Assembly (NCBI RefSeq): GCF_022760995.1
Contig: NZ_JAKWJO010000001.1
Coordinates: 744,001-808,000, forward strand
Reading direction: 5' to 3'
Source of the DNA: Dyella sedimenti
GTDB taxonomy: Bacteria; Pseudomonadota; Gammaproteobacteria; Xanthomonadales; Rhodanobacteraceae
DNA length: 64,000 nucleotides
A program made the translations under genes and the position numbers. The notes beneath the pieces were generated by a model, which saw only the letters and a program-made list of their open reading frames with translations, was not told the DNA's origin and searched no databases. Of the stretch, positions 55,673 through 64,000 are shown piece after piece. Position 1 is the stretch's first letter, and each line of letters begins with the position of its first letter.

Positions 55673-57994
55673 ATGAGCATCGCACGCTTTCTCGCCTTCC
55701 TGTCCTTCTGCGGACTGGCCACCGTGGCGCTGGCCCAATCGCCTTCCGTGCCTCCGCTGATTCCGTTGCCGGCGCAGATCGAATACGCCGATGGCGGTTT
55801 CGAGGTGGATGCCGGCACGCTTATCGCCGTCGGCGACCATGACGCCTCGACCCGGCAGACGGCCGATTACCTGGCCGGGCTGCTTTCCCGCACGCGTGGC
55901 CTGTCCTTGCGCGTGGCCCCGGCGGCTGGCGCGGCGCATGCCATCGTCCTGCAGCGCGATCCGCAGGCGCCGGTGGCGGAGCCGGAAGGTTATGCGCTGG
56001 ACGTCACGCCGCAGGGCATCCGCGTCGTCGCCCGCGACGACGCGGGCCTGTTCTACGGCGCGATCACGCTCTGGCAATGGCTGACGCCCGATGCGCAGCG
56101 CGGGGCCGTACGCGTGCCGGCGTTGCGCATCCGCGACTGGCCACGCTTCCGCTGGCGTGGCCTGATGCTGGATTCGGCGCGGCATTTCCAGTCGGTGGAC
56201 GAGGTCGAAGGCCTGCTCGACCAGATGGCCCAGCACAAGCTCAACATATTCCACTGGCATCTGACCGACGACCAGGGCTGGCGCATCGAGATCAAGCGCT
56301 ACCCCGAACTTACCCGCATCGGCGCATGGCGCACGCCGCCCGATGCCGGGCACGATGGCGAGCCGTTGCGCTACGGCGGTTTCTACACGCAGGCGCAGAT
56401 TCGCCAGGTGGTCGCGTTCGCCGCGGCGCGGCACATCACCATCGTGCCGGAGATCGACATGCCGGGCCATGCGATGGCGGCGATCGCCGCCTATCCACAG
56501 GTCGGCGTCACCGGCCAGCGCCCGTCGGTGTCGGTGGACTGGGGCGTCCACCCCTGGCTCTACAACGTAGACGATGCGACCTTCCAGTTCATCGACAACG
56601 TGCTCGATGAGGTGATGGCGTTGTTCCCGTCGACGTATATCCACGTGGGCGGCGACGAGGCGGCCAAGGCGCAGTGGAAGAACTCGCCGGCGGTGCAGGC
56701 GAGGATGCGTGCCCTGGGCATCAAGGACGAGGATGCGCTGCAAGGCTGGTTCATCGGCCGTATCGGCAGCTATCTCGCCGTGCACGGACGCAGGCTGGTT
56801 GGTTGGGATGAGATCCTCGAAGGCGATAACGTGCCCACCGACGCCACCGTGATGTCCTGGCGCGGTATCGACGGCGCCGTGGCTGCCGCCAGGGCCGGCC
56901 ACGACACGGTGCTGTCGCCGTCGCAGCGGCTGTATTTCGATTACGTGCAAAGCGAGCATGACGATACCTATGCCGGCCGTCTGCCGGCGACGAGCCTCAA
57001 GAGCGTGTACGACTACGAGCCGGTACCCAAGGCGCTCGACGCGGCGCAGGCCCGGCACGTGCTGGGCGCACAGGCGAATGTATGGACCGAGATTGTCAAC
57101 TCGATGGCGCACGTGGAGCATGCGGCGTTCCCGCGGCTGGCCGCGTTCAGCGAGGTGGTCTGGTCGCCTGCCGCGTCGCGCCGATGGCCGGGGTTCCTCG
57201 ACCGGCTGATGGCGCAACTCGCGCGCTACCGCACCCAGGGCATCGGCTATGCCGACAGCGCGTTCGTGGCGGACATCGACATCGACCGCAACCAGGCGCT
57301 GGCCAGCGGCAGCGCACAGGTGAGCCTGTCCGACCAGGCCGGTTATGGCGCCATCCACTACACCCTGGATGGCAGCGCGCCGGACCTGCGTGCGCCACTG
57401 TACCGCGCGCCTTTCGTGGTCAAGCTTCCGACCACCGTGCGTGCCGCCACCTTTGCCGCCGATGGCAGTGCGCTCGCCGCGCCGAGTCGGCGCGTGCTGG
57501 ACCGAGCCAGCCTGCTGAGCTTCAGCGGCGATGAACTGGTCAACTGCCCCGGCAGCGATTTCCGCCAGCGCGAGCAACCGATGCCCGATGCGGTCTCGAC
57601 GCAACCGGTCTACGTGGTGAACCTGTACGATCATTGCCAGCAGCTTCCGGCCACGCGGATGGATGGCGTGGCGGCTATCCATGTACGTGCCGTGCGCCTG
57701 GAAAACAATTTCCTGTTGACGTATGAAACCCGCCATGCGGTGCCGCATCCGAACAGCACGCCTTTCGGCGAACTGGTGGTGCATGGAAATGGTTGCGACG
57801 GCCCGGTGCTGGCCATGCTGCCGCTGCCGGATCCGACCCGCAGCGCACGCCAGTTCTCGCTGCAAGCGGCCTTGCCCAAGCCGCAGCACGGCGAACACGC
57901 GCTATGCCTGATCTACGCCACGCCCACCGACGGCCCGCTGTACGTGTTGGATCGGGTTTCATTGGTGGCGGCGGCCGTGCCGGCAACGCATTGA
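55673..57994 (+). CDS. GH20 beta-N-acetylhexosaminidase, exported
   Basis: 773 aa from the ATG at 55673, which gives a signal peptide (FLAFLSFCGLATVALAQS). N-terminal GH20b domain (about 25-155), catalytic barrel from about 158 with RGLMLDSARHFQSVDEVEG, HWHLTDDQGWRIEIKRYP, and the catalytic pair D328-E329 in YIHVGGDEAA. A chitobiase C-like segment follows (YGAIHYTLDGSAPDLRAPLY, near 560) and then a roughly 150-residue C-terminal domain I do not recognise, possibly carbohydrate-binding. Releases terminal beta-GlcNAc or beta-GalNAc. Confidence 0.92.
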   Translation: MSIARFLAFLSFCGLATVALAQSPSVPPLIPLPAQIEYADGGFEVDAGTLIAVGDHDASTRQTADYLAGLLSRTRGLSLRVAPAAGAAHAIVLQRDPQAPVAEPEGYALDVTPQGIRVVARDDAGLFYGAITLWQWLTPDAQRGAVRVPALRIRDWPRFRWRGLMLDSARHFQSVDEVEGLLDQMAQHKLNIFHWHLTDDQGWRIEIKRYPELTRIGAWRTPPDAGHDGEPLRYGGFYTQAQIRQVVAFAAARHITIVPEIDMPGHAMAAIAAYPQVGVTGQRPSVSVDWGVHPWLYNVDDATFQFIDNVLDEVMALFPSTYIHVGGDEAAKAQWKNSPAVQARMRALGIKDEDALQGWFIGRIGSYLAVHGRRLVGWDEILEGDNVPTDATVMSWRGIDGAVAAARAGHDTVLSPSQRLYFDYVQSEHDDTYAGRLPATSLKSVYDYEPVPKALDAAQARHVLGAQANVWTEIVNSMAHVEHAAFPRLAAFSEVVWSPAASRRWPGFLDRLMAQLARYRTQGIGYADSAFVADIDIDRNQALASGSAQVSLSDQAGYGAIHYTLDGSAPDLRAPLYRAPFVVKLPTTVRAATFAADGSALAAPSRRVLDRASLLSFSGDELVNCPGSDFRQREQPMPDAVSTQPVYVVNLYDHCQQLPATRMDGVAAIHVRAVRLENNFLLTYETRHAVPHPNSTPFGELVVHGNGCDGPVLAMLPLPDPTRSARQFSLQAALPKPQHGEHALCLIYATPTDGPLYVLDRVSLVAAAVPATH

Positions 57995-58019
57995 TTCATC
58001 GGACAGACGAGATTTCCCC

Positions 58020-60080
58020 ATGCATATAGGTTCTTCCCTTTGCGGCGCATACAAGCGGCGTGCGCGAGTCCGGTCCACACTTGCTTCGGTGGCCGTCACG
58101 TTTGGCCTGGCTGCCGGCATGGTGGCGTCGGCGAGTGGCGCGGATGCCGACCGATCCAACGCCGCTGTGCTGACGCTCGGCAAGGGAACAGCGAGCCTTG
58201 GCAACGGGGTGATCTCCGCCTCGTGGGATATGGCCGATGGCCATCTGGCAGGCCTCGCCTTCACCGACCATGCGGGCGGCGCGCGACTCGGCATCCTGGC
58301 GCCGTTCGCGCTCGTGCTTGCCGACGGCAAGACGATCACGCCAGCGGACATGGCGCTACTCGGCATGCCCGGCAAGCGTGACCTGACGGCCGACGCCACC
58401 GCCTCGCGCCTGGCGGAGCACTTCGCGGGGGAAGAGGCCACGGCCAGCTTCCGCGATGCCGAGGGGCGTTTCCGCATCGACTGGCAGCTGCAACAGCGTG
58501 ACGGTTCGGCCTATCTGCGCGAACGCGTCACGATCACCGCGCTGAAACAGGATGAGCCGATCGCGGAAGTGCGGTTGCTCGATACCCATGATGCCATCGG
58601 CGCCACGATCTATGGCGACGTGAAGGGATCGCCCGTCGTTTCCGGCAACTACTACCTCGGCTTCGAGAATCCGTTGTCCGAAAGCGAGGTGCACGGCTCG
58701 CGCGTGAAGCTGTCCATCGAGCGCAGCCTGCCATTGCGCAAGGGGCAGTCGATCGAATATTCCGCGGTGGTCGGCACCGTTCGCGATGGGCAGCTGCGGC
58801 GCGATTTCGCGACCTATATCGAGCGGGAGCGCGCGCACCCCTATCGTCCCTTCCTGCATTACAACTCGTGGTACGACATCGGCTATCTCACGCCCTACAC
58901 GCAGGAACAGGCCCTTGACCGCATTCATGCCTTCGGCGAGGAGCTGAGCGTCAAGCGCGGCGTGAAACTGGACTCCTTCCTGTTCGACGATGGTTGGGAC
59001 GATCGTTCGGGCAGCTGGCATTTCAGCAAGGACTTTCCGCAGGGCTTCGTACCGCTGAAGGAGGCTGCGGCGAAATATGGCGCGGCGCCGGGCATCTGGT
59101 TGTCGCCATGGGGCGGCTACGAGAAGCCGAAGCAGGAGCGGGTCAGCCATGGCGGCGCGGCGGGCTATGAAATCATCAACCACGGCTTCGCGCTGTCGGG
59201 GCCGAAGTACTACCAGCGCTTCCACGACGTGGTCATGAGCCTGCTCGACACGAACGGCATCAACCAGTTCAAGTTCGACGGTACCGGCAACGTCGACAGC
59301 GTGTTTCCCGGCAGCCGTTTCGACAGTGACTTTGCCGCGGCGATCGAGTTGATCAAGGACATACGCGCCGACAAGCCCTCGGTCTTCATCAACCTGACCA
59401 CCGGTACCTGGGCCTCGCCCTTCTGGCTGCGTTACGCCGACTCCATCTGGCGCGGCGGCGAGGACGACTACCTGGCGGGCGTGGGCAGCAACCGCGAGCG
59501 CTGGATCACCTATCGCGACGCGCAGACCTACCACAACATCGTGCAGAAGGGACCGCTGTTCCCGCTCAACTCCCTGATGCTCCACGGCATCATCTATGCG
59601 CAGATGAACCAGCGGCTCAACACCGACCCGGGCCATGATTTCCCTAACGAAGTGCACTCGTACTTCGCCACCGGCACGCAGCTGCAGGAGATGTACATCA
59701 CTCCATCCCTGTTGAGTCCGCGGGATTGGGACATGTTGGCCGAGGCGGCCCGGTGGTCGCGCGCGAATGCCGACGTGCTGCGCGACACGCACTGGATCGG
59801 CGGTGATCCGATGCGCCTGGACGTCTACGGATGGGCGGCATGGTCGCCGGCGAAATCGTTCATCACGCTGCGCAATCCCTATGACCACGCGCAGATCGGC
59901 GTGATCGACCTGCAGCGGCAGCTGGAGCTGCCCGCGGGCGCGCCGCGACGCTTCAGCGTCGGCGATGTGTGGCGGAGCGGTGGCACCGGGGTGCCGCGTG
60001 AGCTGGATGCGGATACCCAGGCCACGGTCCCGCTGGCGCCGTTCGAGGTGCTTACGCTGGAGCTGACGCCGATTCACTGA
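58020..60080 (+). CDS. Clan GH-D-like glycosidase (candidate alpha-N-acetylgalactosaminidase or alpha-galactosidase)
   Basis: 686 aa with an N-terminal export signal. An N-terminal beta-rich domain (about 45-270) is followed by a barrel whose motifs resemble GH36/GH27: LHYNSWYDIGYLTPYT (281-294), SFLFDDGWDDRSGSW, APGIWLSPWGGYEKP, and FKFDGTGN with D420 as probable nucleophile; D474 or D482 (LRYADSIWRGGEDD) may be the acid/base. The C-terminal part is a small beta domain (about 610-686). Proteins of this kind are often misnamed 'enterotoxin' or alpha-galactosidase. In a GalNAc locus the likely bond is alpha-GalNAc or alpha-Gal. Family assignment within clan D is uncertain. Confidence 0.72.
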   Translation: MHIGSSLCGAYKRRARVRSTLASVAVTFGLAAGMVASASGADADRSNAAVLTLGKGTASLGNGVISASWDMADGHLAGLAFTDHAGGARLGILAPFALVLADGKTITPADMALLGMPGKRDLTADATASRLAEHFAGEEATASFRDAEGRFRIDWQLQQRDGSAYLRERVTITALKQDEPIAEVRLLDTHDAIGATIYGDVKGSPVVSGNYYLGFENPLSESEVHGSRVKLSIERSLPLRKGQSIEYSAVVGTVRDGQLRRDFATYIERERAHPYRPFLHYNSWYDIGYLTPYTQEQALDRIHAFGEELSVKRGVKLDSFLFDDGWDDRSGSWHFSKDFPQGFVPLKEAAAKYGAAPGIWLSPWGGYEKPKQERVSHGGAAGYEIINHGFALSGPKYYQRFHDVVMSLLDTNGINQFKFDGTGNVDSVFPGSRFDSDFAAAIELIKDIRADKPSVFINLTTGTWASPFWLRYADSIWRGGEDDYLAGVGSNRERWITYRDAQTYHNIVQKGPLFPLNSLMLHGIIYAQMNQRLNTDPGHDFPNEVHSYFATGTQLQEMYITPSLLSPRDWDMLAEAARWSRANADVLRDTHWIGGDPMRLDVYGWAAWSPAKSFITLRNPYDHAQIGVIDLQRQLELPAGAPRRFSVGDVWRSGGTGVPRELDADTQATVPLAPFEVLTLELTPIH

Positions 60081-60115
60081 ACCATCGCGGACGTTTTCAT
60101 GCCGAAGGGGATACC

Positions 60116-61972
60116 GTGCAGCGCAGAGACTTCCTACGCCTGACCGCCTTGATGCCGCTGGCGACGATGGGGCAGCCGCTCATCGCCGCCACGGCGCCCG
60201 TGGGCCCCATCATCGAGGCACGGCCCGACGGCCGGCCGCACCGTTTCGCGTTGTCCCACCGGCAGTTCCTGCTGGACGGCCAACCGTTCCAGATCCGCAG
60301 CGGCGAGATGCATCCGATCCGCATCCCGGTCGACTACTGGGACCATCGCATCCAGATGGCCAAGGCGATGGGCCTCAACACCATCGCCCTGTACCTGATG
60401 TGGAATGCGCTGGAATCGGAGCCGGGGGTATTCGATCTCGATAGCGGAAATCGGAATTTCACCCGCTTTATCCAGCGCTGCGCCGCGCATGGCATGTGGG
60501 TCTACCTGCGACCGGGACCGTATATCTGCGGCGAGTGGGACTACGGCGGATTGCCGCCGTACCTGCTGCGTGAGCCGGATATCCGCGTGCGCGATCGCAA
60601 CGACGACCGTTACATGCGGGCGGTGGCACGCTACATGGATGCGATCGCCCCGCGTATCGCGCCACTGATGGCGAGCCGAGGCGGCCCCATCCTGATGATG
60701 CAGATCGAGAACGAATACGCCTCGTTCGGGCATGATCTGGCCTATCTGGAGCAGTTGCGCACGATGTGGCGCGAGCGCGGCATCGACGGACCCTTCTCGA
60801 TCTCCGATGGCCTCAGCCAGTTGCGCGAGCAACGCGGCTACTTGCCCGGTGCGGCGCTCGGCCTGGATGGTGATACCGACTTCGGTCAGGCCCAGCCGAT
60901 CGCCGGCGATGCACCCGTATGGATTGGCGAGGGCTATCCCGGCTGGCTGACGCATTGGGGCGACGCCACGCTGCAGCATCGCGACTATCTCGATACCTTG
61001 CGGCAACTGCTCGGGCAGGGGCGCTCATTCAATCTCTATGTGGTGCATGGCGGCACCAACTTCGGCTACGGCGCCGGGGCCAACGCCGATGACGACTACG
61101 GCAACTTCGAGCCGGTGATCACCAGCTACGACTATGGCGCGCCGATCAACGAACGCGGCGAGGCCACGGCCGACTACCATCGCTTTCGCACCGCGATCGG
61201 CGCGCACCTGGGCAGGCAATTGCCCGAGCCGCCTCCGGCGCCGCCCACCATCGCGCTGCCGGAGTTGAAGGCGCGGCCGTGGGCATCGTTGTGGGAAAAC
61301 CTGCCCGAGGCGCGCCATGTCGAAGAGCCTCAGGCGAATGAATTGTTGCTCGGGCAGGACCATGGCATGGTGCTGTATCGCCGCCGCGTGCGCGGCGGCG
61401 CCACGCTGGACGTCGAGGGCGTGCGCGACTACGCCACCGTCAGCCACGCCGGCCGCTACCTCGGCTACCTGTCGCGCGTGCGCAAGCCGGGGCTGCAGGC
61501 CCCGGCGCCCATCGCGCTGCCGCCGGGCGACGAGGCGGTGCTCGATATCCTGGTCGACAGCTTCGGACACGTGGGCTATGGCGCGGCCATGGCCGACCGC
61601 AAGGGCATCCTGGGCAGCATCCGTTTGGACGGCCAGGCGGTGCGGGACTGGGAGGTTTGCAGCCTGCCGTTGGCGATGGACTATCTGGCGGGCCTGCGCC
61701 CCCTGCGGCAACCGGTCAGCCGGCCCGGCCTGTTCTTCCGCGCCGGCTTCGAACTGGCCGAGGTGGGCGACTGCTATTTGGACATGAGCGGCTGGGACAA
61801 GGGCTACGTCTGGGTCAACCGCCAGTTGCTGGGGCGCTACTGGCGCATCGGGCCGCAGCACCGGCTGTATTGCCCGGCGGCCTGGCTGCGCAAGGGCGCG
61901 AATGAAATCCTGGTGCTGGACCTGCATCGCACCGAGGCGGGGGTGATCGGCGGCGCATTGGACCTCACCTAG
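60116..61972 (+). CDS. GH35 beta-galactosidase with Tat signal
   Basis: 618 aa from GTG at 60116 (AAGGGG upstream). The N-terminus MQRRDFLRLTALMPLATMG is a twin-arginine signal, so it is exported folded. GH35 barrel: FQIRSGEMHPIRIPVDYW, YLRPGPYICGEWDYGGLP, acid/base E200 in MQIENEYASFG, nucleophile E272 in WIGEGYPGWLTHWG. C-terminal jelly-roll domains end in the GWDKGYVWVNRQLLGRYW motif. Removes beta-linked galactose, for example from Gal-beta-1,3-GalNAc. Last gene of the plus-strand receptor operon. Confidence 0.92.
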   Translation: MQRRDFLRLTALMPLATMGQPLIAATAPVGPIIEARPDGRPHRFALSHRQFLLDGQPFQIRSGEMHPIRIPVDYWDHRIQMAKAMGLNTIALYLMWNALESEPGVFDLDSGNRNFTRFIQRCAAHGMWVYLRPGPYICGEWDYGGLPPYLLREPDIRVRDRNDDRYMRAVARYMDAIAPRIAPLMASRGGPILMMQIENEYASFGHDLAYLEQLRTMWRERGIDGPFSISDGLSQLREQRGYLPGAALGLDGDTDFGQAQPIAGDAPVWIGEGYPGWLTHWGDATLQHRDYLDTLRQLLGQGRSFNLYVVHGGTNFGYGAGANADDDYGNFEPVITSYDYGAPINERGEATADYHRFRTAIGAHLGRQLPEPPPAPPTIALPELKARPWASLWENLPEARHVEEPQANELLLGQDHGMVLYRRRVRGGATLDVEGVRDYATVSHAGRYLGYLSRVRKPGLQAPAPIALPPGDEAVLDILVDSFGHVGYGAAMADRKGILGSIRLDGQAVRDWEVCSLPLAMDYLAGLRPLRQPVSRPGLFFRAGFELAEVGDCYLDMSGWDKGYVWVNRQLLGRYWRIGPQHRLYCPAAWLRKGANEILVLDLHRTEAGVIGGALDLT

Positions 61973-61991
61973 TCCAATGGATGCCGCGCCG

Positions 61992-63599
<1,608 letters not shown>

Positions 63600-63692
63600 G
63601 GGCTGGCACTGCCGTTCAAGGAGAACCCCGGATGATAGCGGCGCGTGCCAGCCGGCTAAATCGGCGGCGCAGCATCGTCGTGCGCGCACAAA

Positions 63693-63721
63693 AAAACCGG
63701 CCGCGCGAGGCGGCCGGTTTT
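63693..63721 (-). terminator. Strong hairpin terminator
   Basis: AAAACCGGCCGC-gcgag-GCGGCCGGTTTT, perfect 12-bp stem, with a run of T on the minus strand after the stem. It terminates the lipoprotein gene from the right; on plus only four T follow, so function in that direction is weaker. Confidence 0.9.
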
Positions 63722-63743
63722 CGGAAGTACGCGAAGGTACTTC

Positions 63744-64000
63744 TTAGTGACCGGAGGTCGTGGCCGGAGCCGGCTGTTCGGTCGGAGCAGCGGCGGTCGA
63801 AGCCGGAGCCGGCTGTTCGGCCGGGGCAGCGGCGGTCGAAGCCGGAGCAGCCGCCGGCGCTTCGGCAGCAGCCTTCTGAGCCTGGTCAGCAGCCTGCTGA
63901 GCCTGGTCAGCGGACTTCTGGGCGTCCTGCGCGGAATCCTGCGCGCCGTTGCTGCAAGCCGCCAGCAGCGCGACGAGCGCAGAGGCGAGAAGGGTACGCG
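63744..64000 (-). CDS. Ala/Pro/Gln-rich lipoprotein (5' end off window)
   Basis: Open on minus from the right edge to TAA at 63744-63746; about 85 residues visible. It begins within a lipoprotein signal (RTLLASALVALLAACSNG, lipobox LAAC). Then a helical repeat SADQAQQAADQAQKAAAEA, and a Pro/Ala tail made of near-identical units (PASTAAAPAEQPA, PASTAAAPTEQPA). Outer-membrane lipoprotein of unknown function, in style like small Lpp-type or cell-wall-spanning proteins. The initial Met lies beyond 64000. Confidence 0.82.
   Translation of the reverse strand, partial: RTLLASALVALLAACSNGAQDSAQDAQKSADQAQQAADQAQKAAAEAPAAAPASTAAAPAEQPAPASTAAAPTEQPAPATTSGH

Noticed and set aside
63744-63900. Possible CRISPR or satellite from tandem repeats at the right edge
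   Set aside because: The repeats are in frame inside the lipoprotein gene and code for Pro/Ala units; no spacers.

Overview
The window is high-GC gammaproteobacterial chromosome with dense coding. The order tsf-rpsB-map-glnD-dapD-dapE, the FeoAB operon with a Cys-rich third gene, the EfpL-type elongation factor and the many intergenic palindromes containing GTAGGAGCGCACCC point to the Xanthomonadales, most likely Rhodanobacteraceae (Dyella, Frateuria, Rhodanobacter or a relative). The genus is inferred from gene content; no rRNA gene is present.

Layout. 1-9.1 kb: translation and nitrogen/lysine housekeeping (tsf and rpsB on minus; map, glnD, dapD, an ArsC/Spx-like gene, a ferritin-VIT membrane protein and dapE on plus). 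9.1-25.4 kb: penicillin-acylase-family Ntn hydrolase, phosphodiester-glycosidase-like lipoprotein, two coupled Nudix hydrolases, FUSC transporter, AmiD amidase, EfpL, an SDR, a four-gene GNAT/YdeI group coupled to an amidohydrolase, and a LytS/LytTR-type two-component pair between a small lipoprotein gene and a GIY-YIG gene. 25.4-30.8 kb: leucine/isovalerate catabolism (HMG-CoA lyase, MCC alpha, methylglutaconyl-CoA hydratase), interrupted by a YefM/YoeB toxin-antitoxin module that has visible operators. 31-44.8 kb: M61 peptidase, nadAB, a metallo-beta-lactamase-fold protein, feoAB plus accessory gene, a Sel1-like protein and an HscC/DjlC-type chaperone pair.

45.1-62.0 kb is the most interesting part. 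It is a compact locus that reads as an N-acetylgalactosamine (GalNAc) glycan utilisation system: DeoR repressor (agaR-like), FucP-type sugar permease, agaS, a GatZ/KbaZ-family protein, GalNAc-6-P deacetylase, ROK kinase, a TonB-dependent receptor and three exported glycosidases (GH20, clan GH-D, GH35). Two divergent control regions carry sigma70-like promoters, and copies of the CTTTC pentamer reported for AgaR sites occur in them. No tagatose-6-P kinase and no class II aldolase catalytic subunit are encoded here, so the GatZ/KbaZ protein may act alone, possibly as a tagatose-6-P 4-epimerase feeding fructose-6-P.

62.0-64 kb: MCC beta (split from MCC alpha by about 33 kb), a strong hairpin terminator, and a truncated Ala/Pro/Gln-rich lipoprotein gene at the right edge.

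Repeats. Two diverged copies of a roughly 0.45-0.5 kb intergenic element lie in inverted orientation at 13.6-14.0 and 39.6-40.1 kb, each between convergent genes and each ending in the same palindrome half. Three complete palindromes of that family lie at 9.1, 18.6 and 29.6 kb.
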